A stretch of DNA of 64,000 nt. It comes from Haloplanus sp. GDY1 (GTDB lineage: Archaea; Halobacteriota; Halobacteria; Halobacteriales; Haloferacaceae). Location of the stretch: contig NZ_CP098514.1 in the NCBI RefSeq assembly GCF_023703775.1, positions 744,001 through 808,000 on the forward strand, in the 5' to 3' direction. Position 1 is the first letter of the stretch. The number at the start of each line of letters is the position of its first letter. Below the pieces are notes generated by a model. That model worked only from the letters and a program-made list of their open reading frames with translations, was not told where the DNA came from and made no database searches. Both the position numbers and the translations under genes were made by a program. This document shows, piece by piece, positions 16,701-25,600 of the stretch.

Positions 16701-16798
16701 ACGGAGACCGACCGACTACAGTGCCAAGTTTGTTTTGTATCGCCGTCCCGGTCGGCCGTCGCAGAAAGGGATTTGAGCGCCACCCGAGAACGAGGGGT

Positions 16799-17080
16799 AT
16801 GGAGTCCACGACACGGGAGCGCATCGTGGCCGCCCTCCGGGAGGAGGCCGCGACGCCGAGCGAACTCTCCGCCCGCGTCGACACCGCCCGGTCGGCCGTC
16901 TACGACCATCTCCGACACGTCGCCCGCTCGCTCTCCGGGACCGACGAGCGACTGCTCGTCTCGCCGCCGACCTGTCGGGACTGCGGGTTCGACGGTTTCG
17001 ACGACCCGATCAACCACCCCTCGAACTGCCCCGAGTGCCGGAGCGAGAGCGTCGCCGAGCCCGCCTTCCGGGTCGACTAG
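16799..17080 (+). CDS. Small winged-helix regulator with zinc ribbon
   Basis: A 93-residue protein. Residues 5-45 form a helix-turn-helix with [30 protein letters not shown] as recognition region. A zinc ribbon follows with CRDCGF near 58 and NCPECRS near 80. This arrangement is common among haloarchaeal mini-regulators and is probably a DNA-binding protein. The start is the ATG at 16799, which gives the conserved MESTTRERI opening. It is convergent with oppF, whose stop it overlaps by four bases. Target genes are unknown; the divergent nucleotidyltransferase gene is one candidate. Confidence 0.75.
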   Translation: MESTTRERIVAALREEAATPSELSARVDTARSAVYDHLRHVARSLSGTDERLLVSPPTCRDCGFDGFDDPINHPSNCPECRSESVAEPAFRVD

Positions 17081-18618
17081 TCCAGATGACAGGCGCTCTC
17101 CCGGAGCGGGCCGAACGCGCCGTACAGTTCGTCGGCCGCGTCGTCGGCCCGCCCGGCGAGGAGGGCGTCGATCGCCGCCCCGACGGCGCGTTCGGCGTCC
17201 GAGTCCGAGAGGGGTTCCGGGAGGCGGAAGGCCGCCCGCACCGCGAGGCGGTCGATCCCGCCCTCCCGGTCGCTCCCCTCGACGCACCGCTCGCGGAGGC
17301 GGTCGGTCACCGCCGCCGACGGCGCGTCGACGAGCGTCGCCACCCACACCCGGAACCCCTTGATCGCCGCCCACTCGTCGGCCGAGAGGGCCGTGTCGCC
17401 GGGCACGAGACCCGGACGCTCCCGTCGACACACCGTCGGGAAGGCCTCGGCCAGTCGGTCGGCCGCGCCGTCGACGTCCTCGACGACGATCCGATCCAGC
17501 GCGTCCGACAGCGCCGCCTCGGCGCGCGCGTCCGCCAGTTCGGAGGGGACGTCGAACTCCTCGCGGATCGCCGCCCGCACCGCGTCCGGGTCGGCGTCGG
17601 CGGGGTCGTCGCCCTCGGCGGCGTACTCGCGGACGGCGTCGACGTCGATGCCCTCGGTGGCGACCCGCAGGCGGAGGTTCAACACCGACCGCCACGTCGA
17701 CTCGTCGAGGTCGTAGTCCTCGTCGAGGATCACCTCGGGACACCGGGTGTGGAACCGACAGCCCGGCGGCGGATCCGAGGGACTCGGCACGTCCCCGGTG
17801 AGGTTCGTTCCCTGCCCCCGGCGCCGCGGATCGGCCACCGGCGTCGATCCCAGCAGCGCCCGCGTGTACGGGTGACGGGGATCCTCGAACAGGTCCTCGG
17901 TCGGGGCCGTCTCGACGATCTCGCCCAGATACATCACCGCCACCCGGTCGCACACCTCGCGGACGACGCCCATGTCGTGGCTGATGACCAGGATGGCGAG
18001 GCCGAACGCCTCCTGGAGGCGGTCGATCAGGTCGAGGATGTCCGCCTGCACGCTCACGTCGAGCGCGCTCACGGGTTCGTCGGCGACGATCAGGTCGGGG
18101 TTGATGACCAGCGCGCGCGCCAGCCCGATCCGTTGCTTCTGCCCCCCCGAGAACTCGTGGGGGTAGCGGTCCACGTCGGCGGCGTCGAGTCCCACCCGCT
18201 CCAGCAGGTCGCCGACGATGCGCCGCCGGCGCTCCCGGTCGCGCATCCCGTGGACCCGGAGCGGTTCGGCCACCGACTCGCCGACGCTCATCCGCGGGTC
18301 GAAACTCGACGTGGGGTCCTGGAACACCATCTGGGCGCGGCGCCGGAACCGCTTGAGCGCCGCGTCGTCGTACGCCGTCACGTCCTCGCCGTCGAAGACG
18401 ACCCGGCCGTCGGTCGGCTCCTCCAAGCGAAGCGCCGCCGTCGCCGCCGTCGACTTCCCACACCCCGACTCGCCGACGAGGCCGAGCGTCTCGCCCCGGT
18501 CGACGGTGAAGCTCACGCCGTCGACGGCGCGCACCCGCCCCACCTCGTTCCGGAGGACGCCCTCGGTGATGGGGTAGTGTTTGGTCAGCCCCTCGACGTC
18601 GAGCAGGGGTCGGGTCAT
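17077..18618 (-). CDS. oppF: Peptide ABC transporter ATP-binding protein OppF type, with internal insertion
   Basis: A cytoplasmic ATPase that powers peptide import, last gene of the opp operon. Walker [10 protein letters not shown] is at 49-57, the signature FSGGQKQR at 156-163 and Walker B LIVADEP near 176. The C-terminal peptide-importer extension begins with CRFHTRCP (Cys287 and Cys293), but its normally nearby last cysteine segment VCRRERPGL is displaced to Cys397. About 100 residues of mostly helical acidic sequence separate the two, and another 110 follow. The total of 513 exceeds the usual 320-350. The ATG at 18618 overlaps the oppD stop. Confidence 0.92.
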   Translation of the reverse strand: MTRPLLDVEGLTKHYPITEGVLRNEVGRVRAVDGVSFTVDRGETLGLVGESGCGKSTAATAALRLEEPTDGRVVFDGEDVTAYDDAALKRFRRRAQMVFQDPTSSFDPRMSVGESVAEPLRVHGMRDRERRRRIVGDLLERVGLDAADVDRYPHEFSGGQKQRIGLARALVINPDLIVADEPVSALDVSVQADILDLIDRLQEAFGLAILVISHDMGVVREVCDRVAVMYLGEIVETAPTEDLFEDPRHPYTRALLGSTPVADPRRRGQGTNLTGDVPSPSDPPPGCRFHTRCPEVILDEDYDLDESTWRSVLNLRLRVATEGIDVDAVREYAAEGDDPADADPDAVRAAIREEFDVPSELADARAEAALSDALDRIVVEDVDGAADRLAEAFPTVCRRERPGLVPGDTALSADEWAAIKGFRVWVATLVDAPSAAVTDRLRERCVEGSDREGGIDRLAVRAAFRLPEPLSDSDAERAVGAAIDALLAGRADDAADELYGAFGPLRESACHLD

Positions 18619-19742
18619 CGGTCGGACGTCCCCCCGTCTCCGCTCCCGTCCCCCTCGCCGGCGTCGACGCCCGCCTCCCCGTCGTCTACCGACCGTCCGC
18701 CGTCGGCGGTGCGCGTGTCCTCCGCCGCCACGGTCGGTTCGTCGTCGCCCCGGACCACCGACGGGTCGCCGCCGGGTTCGTAGTGGACACACGAGACGAC
18801 GTGGTCGGCGTCGCCGTCGACGGGGGTGTCGGGGGGCTGGTCGCCCGCCGCGCAGGCGTCGACCGCGTACGCACACCGGGGGTGGAACCGGCAGCCGTCG
18901 GGGGGATCGGTCGCCGAGGGGAGCCGACCGCCGATGGAGGTGGCGCCGTCGCCGCGGCCCGGCAGGCAGTCCAGCAGCGCGCGGGTGTAGGGGTGGGCGG
19001 GCCGTTCGAACACGTCGAAGACGTCGCCCCGCTCCATCACCTTTCCGGCGTACATCACGACCACGCGGTCGGCCACCTCCGCGACGACGCCGAGGTCGTG
19101 GGTGATCAGCAGGACGCTCATGTCGAACTCCGCCTGTAGCTCCCCGAGCAGTTCGAGGATCTGGTTCTGGATGGTCACGTCGAGGGCCGTCGTGGGTTCG
19201 TCCGCGATCAGCAGGTCGGGGTTGGTCGCGAGCGCCATCGCGATGGCGACGCGCTGTTTCATGCCGCCGGAGAACTCGTGGGGGTAGTCGTCGAACCGGC
19301 GGGTGGCCTCGGGGATGCCCACCCGGTCGAGGAGGTCGACCGCCCGGTCGCGGGCGGCCTCGCGGGAGACGTCCTCGTGGAGTCGGATCGCCTCGACGAT
19401 CTGCCAGCCGACCGTGTAGACCGGGTTGAGCGCCCCCTGGGGGTTCTGGAACACGTGCGCGATGCGGTCGCCCCGGAGGTCCCGTAGCGCGCCCTCCGAG
19501 AGGGTCGTGAGGTCCCGCCCGTCGAAGACGATTTCGCCGTCCGCGATCTCCCCGGGGGGCGTCCGGATCAGTCGCGTGATGGACTCGCCGGTGACGGTCT
19601 TGCCGCTCCCCGACTCGCCGACCAGACAGACCGTCTCGCCGCGGTCGACGTCGAAGCTCACCCCGTCGACGGCGCGGACGACGCCCTCGTCGGTGTGGAA
19701 GACGGTTCGCAGGTCGCGGATCGAGAGGAGCGGGTCGCTCAT
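18615..19742 (-). CDS. oppD: Peptide ABC transporter ATP-binding protein OppD type
   Basis: First ATPase subunit of the importer, 375 residues. Walker A GESGSGKT is near 54, the signature FSGGMKQR near 165 and Walker B LLIADEP near 185. The oligopeptide extension [14 protein letters not shown] with a later [10 protein letters not shown] is complete. The last 45 residues are an Asp/Gly/Ser-rich acidic tail with no known fold. The start codon lies inside the oppC stop (ATGA). Confidence 0.94.
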   Translation of the reverse strand: MSDPLLSIRDLRTVFHTDEGVVRAVDGVSFDVDRGETVCLVGESGSGKTVTGESITRLIRTPPGEIADGEIVFDGRDLTTLSEGALRDLRGDRIAHVFQNPQGALNPVYTVGWQIVEAIRLHEDVSREAARDRAVDLLDRVGIPEATRRFDDYPHEFSGGMKQRVAIAMALATNPDLLIADEPTTALDVTIQNQILELLGELQAEFDMSVLLITHDLGVVAEVADRVVVMYAGKVMERGDVFDVFERPAHPYTRALLDCLPGRGDGATSIGGRLPSATDPPDGCRFHPRCAYAVDACAAGDQPPDTPVDGDADHVVSCVHYEPGGDPSVVRGDDEPTVAAEDTRTADGGRSVDDGEAGVDAGEGDGSGDGGTSDR

Positions 19743-20902
19743 GTTTCCTGCCTCGGGTCGAGCGCGTCGCGCAGCGCGTCGCCCATGAAGTTGAACGCGA
19801 GGATGGTCGTAAAGAGGAACACGCCGGGGAACGTCGACACCCACCAGGCCGTCGAGAGGTCGCTCCGTCCGTTGGCGATCACCTGCCCCCACGAGGGGAC
19901 GGTGGGGTCGCCGAGCGAGAGGAAGGAGAGCGACGCCTCGAAGAGGATGAATCCCGGGATCAGGAGGGTGGCGGCCGTGATGACGCTGTTGGAGACGTTG
20001 GGGACGAGATGCCGACGGATGACATAAAGCGTCCCCGCGCCGGCGCTCCGGGCGGCCGTGATGTACTCCTCCTCGGCCCGCTGGAGCGCCTCCGAGCGGA
20101 CCAGCCGCGCGATCGATCCCCACCCCGTCAGCCCGAAGATGACGATGAACATGAACAGGCTCCCGCCGAACAGGTAGGTGAGCAGGAGATAGAGGAAGAA
20201 GGCGGGAAAGACCAACTGGATGTCGACGTAGCGCATCAGGAGTTCGTCGACCAGGCCGCTCCCGTAGGCCGCGACGGTGCCGACGGTCGTTCCGATGGTC
20301 ACCACCAGCAGCGTCGAGATGAGGCCCACCTTCATGCTCACCTGCATGCCGTAGATGACCAGGACGAGGATGTCCTTCCCGTCGCCGGTGGTGCCGAGCG
20401 GGTGGGCCATGGTCCCGTGACACCGGCCGTTCGCGACGTCGCCGAGGCAGTCCACCGGCACCGACGCGTCGATGCTCGTGAAGACGGGGGGCTGGTAGGC
20501 CTGGTCCAGCGCGAGGACCGGCTTGTCGAGGAACAGGGGTCCGACGACGCCGATCAGGAAGACGACGAGCAGGTAGCCGAGGCTCAGGACGGCCATGCGG
20601 TTCTTGCGGAACTCCCGCCAGTAGTAGGCGGTCAGCCGGCGGTTGTCGTACAGCGGGACGGCGACGTAAAACAGGAGCGCGAGGAGCGTCGACACGAACA
20701 GCCAGTCGAGTTGCGTGACGTCCCAGGCGACCGGGACCGTGATCGTCGGCCGACCCTCGGGCAGGACCGCGTAGTCGTAGAGGAAGGCGGCGACGACGCC
20801 GAGGGCGGTCACGAGCGCCCACCGGTCACGGCGGGACAGCGTCGACAGCCGACTGTCCGTCTCCGTCCAGTCGACCGACTCGAAGGTGTCTTCACCCCCC
20901 AT
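19739..20902 (-). CDS. oppC: Peptide ABC transporter permease OppC type
   Basis: An inner-membrane permease of 387 residues. Two extra hydrophobic segments at about 30-50 and 65-85 precede the region [20 protein letters not shown] that normally begins OppC proteins. An external loop of about 60 residues after it contains two Cys (VDCLGD, NGRCHG) that could form a disulfide. The permease core carries [19 protein letters not shown] near 285, the coupling-helix motif that docks on the ATPase. It ends in the oppD start. Confidence 0.9.
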   Translation of the reverse strand: MGGEDTFESVDWTETDSRLSTLSRRDRWALVTALGVVAAFLYDYAVLPEGRPTITVPVAWDVTQLDWLFVSTLLALLFYVAVPLYDNRRLTAYYWREFRKNRMAVLSLGYLLVVFLIGVVGPLFLDKPVLALDQAYQPPVFTSIDASVPVDCLGDVANGRCHGTMAHPLGTTGDGKDILVLVIYGMQVSMKVGLISTLLVVTIGTTVGTVAAYGSGLVDELLMRYVDIQLVFPAFFLYLLLTYLFGGSLFMFIVIFGLTGWGSIARLVRSEALQRAEEEYITAARSAGAGTLYVIRRHLVPNVSNSVITAATLLIPGFILFEASLSFLSLGDPTVPSWGQVIANGRSDLSTAWWVSTFPGVFLFTTILAFNFMGDALRDALDPRQET

Positions 20903-21870
20903 CAGCGATCACCGTAGTCGATCCGCGGATCCAGGACGGTGTAGGCCACGTCCTGAACGAGGTTGCCGATCACCGAGATGAACGTGAAGATGAGCGTCGT
21001 CCCCAGCACCAGCGACGTGTCCTGAGCGATGATGGCGTTGTACGACAGTTGACCGAGGCCGGGGATGCCGAACACCACCTCGACGAGGTAGGACGCCGCG
21101 AGGAAGATGCCGAGGATGTCGCCGACGAGGATGGTCATCAGCGGCACCGCCGCCGGCCGCAGGATGTGGCGGGTGAGAATGCGGTAGCCGTCCGCCCCCT
21201 TCGATTTCGCCGTCTTGACGAACTCGGCCTCGACGTACTCCAGCGCCTCGGCCCGCGAGTAGCGCATGACGCCCGCGATGGTGCCCGTCACCAGGACGAC
21301 CACCGGCAGGACGAGTTGGCGCGCCATCGCGAGGCTCAGGAAGGGCACGTCCGAGTCGAAGACGACGGGGAACCACCCGAGTTGGACGCCGAACACCAAC
21401 AGGAGGATGATGGCGAACCAGAAGTTGGGGATGGCGTACCCGAAGAAGGCGAAGAAGGTCGCGGCGTAGTCAGAGCGGGTGTACTGGTGGGTCGCGGAGT
21501 AGAGGCCGATGGCGAGGCCGAGCAGGACCGAGAGGATCGTCGTCGGCACGGAGTAGACCGCCGTGTAGGGCAGCGCGCTGGCGATGGCCTCGGTGACCGG
21601 CTGAGAGCGGCTCTGTGACCACCCCCAGTTGAGCGTCACCATGTTGAGCATGTACTCGCGGTAGCGCACCCACGGCGAGCGGTCGAGGCCGCGCCGCGCC
21701 TCGAAGGCCTCCTCGGCGGCCTCCGCGGACCCGCCGCTGGCGGCGGCCTGGAACTGCATCTGTTCGGCCGCCGGGTTCGGCGTGACCGCGAGCAGCCCCC
21801 ACGTCAGCGAGAGGATGAGGTAAGTCGCGACGACGGCCCACACCACCCGTCGGACCACGTACCAGCGCAT
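20902..21870 (-). CDS. oppB: Peptide ABC transporter permease OppB type
   Basis: A 322-residue permease with six predicted helices. The N-terminal RWYVVRRVVWAVVATYLILS is the typical first helix. The coupling motif VEAEFVKTAKSKGADGYRIL is near 215, and the terminal helix contains DVAYTVLDPRIDYGDR. The ATG at 21870 is chosen; an in-frame GTG at 21876 adds two residues. The stop touches the oppC start at 20902. Confidence 0.9.
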   Translation of the reverse strand: MRWYVVRRVVWAVVATYLILSLTWGLLAVTPNPAAEQMQFQAAASGGSAEAAEEAFEARRGLDRSPWVRYREYMLNMVTLNWGWSQSRSQPVTEAIASALPYTAVYSVPTTILSVLLGLAIGLYSATHQYTRSDYAATFFAFFGYAIPNFWFAIILLLVFGVQLGWFPVVFDSDVPFLSLAMARQLVLPVVVLVTGTIAGVMRYSRAEALEYVEAEFVKTAKSKGADGYRILTRHILRPAAVPLMTILVGDILGIFLAASYLVEVVFGIPGLGQLSYNAIIAQDTSLVLGTTLIFTFISVIGNLVQDVAYTVLDPRIDYGDR

Positions 21871-21895
21871 GCTCACCGATGCGATGCCCCCCGGA

Positions 21896-23755
21896 TCACG
21901 CGAAGTACCACGTCTGGGAGTCCCAGCCCGTGTTGAACTCCTCGCCGTACCCCCGGACGTTCGACGCGTACCCCGTCACGCTGGACGGCATGGCGAGGAA
22001 GCCGAAGGGCTGTTCCTCGCTGATGAGGCCGAACGCCCGCCCGAAGAGTTCGCGGCGGCGCTCCTCGTCCGTCGTCGCCGACGCCTCCTCGTACAGTTCC
22101 GCGATGTTCGCCTCGGGGTAGTAGCCGTAGTAGTTGATGCCGCCGCGCTTCTCGAAGAAGCCCTTGCTGGAGGCGGGCGTGAAGGGATAGGTGTTGAACT
22201 GGAGGTTGATCGACATGTCCCACGGCTCGGCGCTGGTGGCCACGTCCCGGGGACCGCCGTTGAACACCCCCGCGGTCCACTCCGGATCGACGCCCTCCGG
22301 CGCCGACGTCCGGACGTAGTTGCTCTGGAACGTCGACGAGGAGACGGCCTGCGGTTGCACGTCGATGCCGGCGTTCTCCCCGAATTCCTGGGCGATGTAC
22401 TCCGCGATGGTGCCCTCGGTCGGCTGCCCGGAGTCGTAGTAAATCGAGAGCGTCACCTGCTCGCCGTCGCCGTCGACGAGTCGCTCCCCGTCGTAGGCGT
22501 ACTCGGTGTCCGACAGCGCGGATCCCAGCCGGGACCGGGTGGCCTCCGGCCCGTAGCGGTCGCCGACGCCGAACTCCCGAACCTCGCTGTCGTCGTACCA
22601 GTCCGACCACTTGGGCTGCATCGTCTGGGCCACGTCGGCGTACCCGCGGAGGACGTTCTGAACGACCGTCTCCTTGTTCACGGCGAAGGCGAGTGCGCGT
22701 CGAACCGCCTTCGAGCGGAACGGCTCCCACCCGTTCGCGCGCATGTTGTAGACGATCAGGCGGAGGAACGGCTGGGGCGTCACGTTGACCGTGACGTTCG
22801 GCAGGTTCTCGAAGCGGTTCGCCTTGTCCGGCGGGATGCCCGCGGAGTCGACTTCGCCGGATTCGAGCGCCCCGAGGCGCGTGCTCTCCTCGCTGATGAC
22901 CCGGACGGTCTGCTGCTCGAAGTACGGCGCTCCCCGGAAGCGTTCGGGAACCTCGTCGACGTCCTGCAGGTAGTAGTCCTCGTTGCGGGTGACGGTGTAG
23001 CGGGCCGAGCGCTCCCAGGTGTCGTACGTGTACGGCCCGAGGTTGCCGGTGTAGGCGAGCGTGTTGAGTTCCTCGTCCTGCTGGAGGCCCTCGGTGTCCC
23101 GGTTCGGAACGTACTTCTCCAGGATTTCCTTGGGAATGCACTGCTGGCGCCAGAGGATCGGCTTGAACGGCAGCGAGGGGTCGACCTGGAACAGCCGGAT
23201 CTCGAAGGTCAACTCGCCCGTCTGCTCGACGGGGATGGGTTCCGGCTGCCCCGACTCGGGGTTCATCCGGAACCAGGCGTCGGCGTTGGGATACCCGCTC
23301 CAGTTCGGCCGGGCCTGGAAGACGTTCTCGATCATGTAGACCCAGTCCTCGGCGGTCATCTGCCCGTAGCCGGCACCCCACTCCAGGTTGTCCCGGAGCT
23401 CGATCTCGTAGACGCGCCCGTCGTCGGTCGAGTAGTCGCCCCACAGCGGGAAGATCTCCCGGTCGGGCTTGATCGCCCAGATGCCATCGAGGGTCGCCGT
23501 GACGAACGATCCCGACGTGGCGTCCGCGATGGTCAGCCAGTTGAGCGACTGCGCGTCGACGCTCGACGCCGAGACGTACGTCCCGTCGACGCTCCGATCG
23601 GTGCTCCCCGTGCCCGAATCGTTCCCGTCCCCCGAACACCCCGCGAGACCGGCGACGCCCGTCACCCCCAGAAGCTTCAACACGTCGCGGCGTCCCCGAC
23701 GTCCCCGACGCTCCGCCGTGTCCGGAGTACCCCGGCGGTCGTTACCAGACGGCAT
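21896..23755 (-). CDS. oppA: Peptide ABC transporter substrate-binding lipoprotein OppA type
   Basis: The extracellular binding protein that captures peptides or similar solutes and delivers them to OppBC. It starts with a Tat-type signal, GRRGRRDVLKLLG, followed by VTGVAGLAGC whose Cys is a lipobox anchor, then a Ser/Thr/Gly-rich linker. The mature part belongs to solute-binding family 5, with WGAGYGQMTAEDWVYMIENV near 130 and the hinge region VRRALAFAVNKETVVQNVL near 330. The 619-residue length fits the family. It leads the A-B-C-D-F operon. The substrate is unproven. Confidence 0.9.
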   Translation of the reverse strand: MPSGNDRRGTPDTAERRGRRGRRDVLKLLGVTGVAGLAGCSGDGNDSGTGSTDRSVDGTYVSASSVDAQSLNWLTIADATSGSFVTATLDGIWAIKPDREIFPLWGDYSTDDGRVYEIELRDNLEWGAGYGQMTAEDWVYMIENVFQARPNWSGYPNADAWFRMNPESGQPEPIPVEQTGELTFEIRLFQVDPSLPFKPILWRQQCIPKEILEKYVPNRDTEGLQQDEELNTLAYTGNLGPYTYDTWERSARYTVTRNEDYYLQDVDEVPERFRGAPYFEQQTVRVISEESTRLGALESGEVDSAGIPPDKANRFENLPNVTVNVTPQPFLRLIVYNMRANGWEPFRSKAVRRALAFAVNKETVVQNVLRGYADVAQTMQPKWSDWYDDSEVREFGVGDRYGPEATRSRLGSALSDTEYAYDGERLVDGDGEQVTLSIYYDSGQPTEGTIAEYIAQEFGENAGIDVQPQAVSSSTFQSNYVRTSAPEGVDPEWTAGVFNGGPRDVATSAEPWDMSINLQFNTYPFTPASSKGFFEKRGGINYYGYYPEANIAELYEEASATTDEERRRELFGRAFGLISEEQPFGFLAMPSSVTGYASNVRGYGEEFNTGWDSQTWYFA

Positions 23756-23779
23756 ACCTTCTCAAAACGGCGGTGCGCA

Positions 23780-23785
23780 CTAATA
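23780..23785 (-). promoter_or_regulatory. TATA-like box for the opp operon
   Basis: TATTAG on the minus strand is centred about 27 bases before the oppA start codon. Confidence 0.4.
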
Positions 23786-23829
23786 CCCATCGGTCAGCAG
23801 AATCGCCCGACGCCAGCGAGGTGTGTCGA

Positions 23830-24396
23830 TTACCCGTCGCCGTGCGGATCGACGATGATGACTTCGCCGTCCTCGACGGTGACGTTGATGAGCGTCTTGA
23901 CGCTGTAACCGGCGTCGTCGAGGTCGTTCGGCCCCGCCTTCTTGATGACCGCGACCACGTCGATCACCTCGGCGCCGATGTGTTCGAGGGCGTCGAGGAT
24001 GGCCTTCATCGTCCCGCCCGTCGAGAGCACGTCGTCGAGGACGAGCACCCGGTCGCCCGCCTCCACGTCGTTGATGTACATCTCGCTCTCCGAGTAGCCC
24101 GTCTGGGCCGACAGCGACACCTCGCCGTCGAGGCCGTACTGCCGCTTCCGGATCACGACGAGCGGGATGTCGGTCATCAGCGAGACGGCCGTGGAGATGT
24201 GGATGCCCATCGCCGCGGGCGTGACGATCTTGTCGATGTCCTCCAGGTCTGCCTTGCGGATGATCTTGATGACGATTTCGCGCAGGAGTTCGGGCCGCAG
24301 CATCGGCACGCCGTCACTGACGGGGTGGACGAAGTACTCGTACTCCCCTTTCTCGATGATCGGCGCGTCGAGAAGCGACTGCCGCAACTGGTCCAT
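23830..24396 (-). CDS. hpt: Hypoxanthine/adenine phosphoribosyltransferase-like protein
   Basis: A 188-residue type I phosphoribosyltransferase of the haloarchaeal HGPRTase-like family, which salvages purine bases with PRPP. The PRPP-binding loop reads [18 protein letters not shown] near 120-137. [20 protein letters not shown] is near 58 and [13 protein letters not shown] near 80. It is cytosolic. The gene stands at the edge of a purine block with purB, purNH, purK and purE, which supports a purine substrate. The exact base preference cannot be read from the sequence, and adenine is possible. Confidence 0.88.
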   Translation of the reverse strand: MDQLRQSLLDAPIIEKGEYEYFVHPVSDGVPMLRPELLREIVIKIIRKADLEDIDKIVTPAAMGIHISTAVSLMTDIPLVVIRKRQYGLDGEVSLSAQTGYSESEMYINDVEAGDRVLVLDDVLSTGGTMKAILDALEHIGAEVIDVVAVIKKAGPNDLDDAGYSVKTLINVTVEDGEVIIVDPHGDG

Positions 24397-24418
24397 GTCG
24401 ACCGTACCGAACGTCGAG

Positions 24419-24426
24419 AATAAAAG
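24419..24426 (-). promoter_or_regulatory. TATA-like box for hpt
   Basis: CTTTTATT on the minus strand is centred 26 bases before the hpt ATG, a strong leaderless promoter match. The remaining 100 bases up to 24534 hold no gene that I can see. Confidence 0.55.
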
Positions 24427-24534
24427 CTGGCGGTTCCCGTGGCGTGGGTCGTCTCGAGTGAGACGTCGTGCCCGGTGCCCGTCCGCGCCGACCCGTCGGC
24501 TACCGAACCGTCGACCCGTCTCGGCGCGACGCGA

Positions 24535-25098
24535 TCAGTCGCTGATGAACTGGTTGTCCCGCCAGTTCACGCCGTTTTTCTCGGCCTGGGACTGGCTGGG
24601 ATTCTCGACGACTTCGACCGAGGCGGGGCGCTCCTCGCCCTCGACGATCCGCGTCGCCTTGAGTTCGTCGTCCTCCTCGACGATGGCGGTCAGCGTGCCC
24701 TTCTCGGCCATCCTGGCGATGTCCCGGAGGACGAGGAACATGGGGTACTGGAGCGCGGTGTTCTGGAGTACCGTCTCGCGGTCGCCCTTGAAGCAGGCGA
24801 ACTCGACGAGTTCCGAGGGGATCTCCTCCTCCTCCTCCTGCCAGGGACCGCCGGCGCGCGGCGGTTCCTCCTCGTAGACCCGCGTCTCGGTGACGCTGGC
24901 TTTGAGCTGGGCCGTCGGGGTGTACTTGCTCAGGTCCTCGTCCTCGGCGACGGCCTTCAGGATGAGCGTGTTGTTTCGTCGAGTGAGCGTTACGTCCGCG
25001 ATTTCGGGGGGGAGGTCGGGGTCCCCCTCGAAGTAGTCCTGCACGTCTTCGAGTGGCAGTTCGAGCGTCGAATGGAGTCGATATACGCGGCCTGACAT
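24535..25098 (-). CDS. Conserved haloarchaeal protein, DUF7110-like
   Basis: A 187-residue acidic cytosolic protein. It opens with MSGRVYRLHSTLELPLEDVQ and has TLTRRNNTLILKAV near 42 and LVEFACFKGDRETVLQNTAL near 105, stretches that I recall as strongly conserved in haloarchaea (DUF7110). A Glu run (EEEEEE region near 92-98) separates two halves. No catalytic motif, membrane segment or metal site is evident. The ATG at 25098 is preferred over an upstream GTG because the MSGRVYRL opening is conserved. Function unknown. Confidence 0.75.
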   Translation of the reverse strand: MSGRVYRLHSTLELPLEDVQDYFEGDPDLPPEIADVTLTRRNNTLILKAVAEDEDLSKYTPTAQLKASVTETRVYEEEPPRAGGPWQEEEEEIPSELVEFACFKGDRETVLQNTALQYPMFLVLRDIARMAEKGTLTAIVEEDDELKATRIVEGEERPASVEVVENPSQSQAEKNGVNWRDNQFISD

Positions 25099-25204
25099 AG
25101 TTTGTTCTCGGCGAGGTGGCACCACTACGCCCGTCTACCCGTCCGTAGGGGACGTGTGCTTATATGACCTACTGTTCCCGTTGCGCGACGAACACGTCGG
25201 GGGA

Positions 25205-25549
25205 TCACTCGCCCGCGAGCGTCGCCTCGAGTTCGCCCCGCTCGTCGAGTTCCGCGAGGACGTCGCTCCCGCCGACGAACTCCCCCTCGACGTACGCCTG
25301 GGGCGTCGTCTCCCACCCGCTGTGGGATTCGAGCGCGTCCCGGAACTCCGGCAGCGCCGGCAACACGTCCACCGTCTCGAAGTCGTCGACGTACTGGTCG
25401 ATCAGTTCGAGCGCCCGCTGGGAGTACCCACACTGGGGCATGAGCCGGTTGCCCTTCATGAACAGCACCACGTCGTTCTCCTCGATGGCCGCGTCGACAC
25501 GCGCCTGTACGTCCTCGGCGTCGAGGTCGCTCCCGGGTTGGAACGTCAT
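25205..25549 (-). CDS. Monothiol glutaredoxin-like protein with CGYS site
   Basis: A 114-residue thioredoxin-fold protein of the Grx4/monothiol glutaredoxin family, linked in other organisms to Fe-S cluster handling. VVLFMKGNRLMPQCGYSQRA holds the active site, reading CGYS instead of the usual CGFS. TTPQAYVEGEFVGGSDVLAE near 80-100 is the glutathione-binding segment, with the cis-Pro in TPQ. It is soluble. It stands alone between the DUF7110-like gene and purB. Haloarchaea use gamma-glutamylcysteine rather than glutathione, so the physiological thiol is probably different. Confidence 0.86.
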   Translation of the reverse strand: MTFQPGSDLDAEDVQARVDAAIEENDVVLFMKGNRLMPQCGYSQRALELIDQYVDDFETVDVLPALPEFRDALESHSGWETTPQAYVEGEFVGGSDVLAELDERGELEATLAGE

Positions 25550-25570
25550 GCCGACACGTACGGCGCCACG

Positions 25571-25578
25571 AGTAAAAG
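25571..25578 (-). promoter_or_regulatory. TATA-like box for the glutaredoxin gene
   Basis: CTTTTACT on the minus strand is centred about 26 bases before the start codon, just outside the purB stop. Confidence 0.5.
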
Positions 25579-25600
25579 GGGTTGCGCAACCCGAGGGAGC

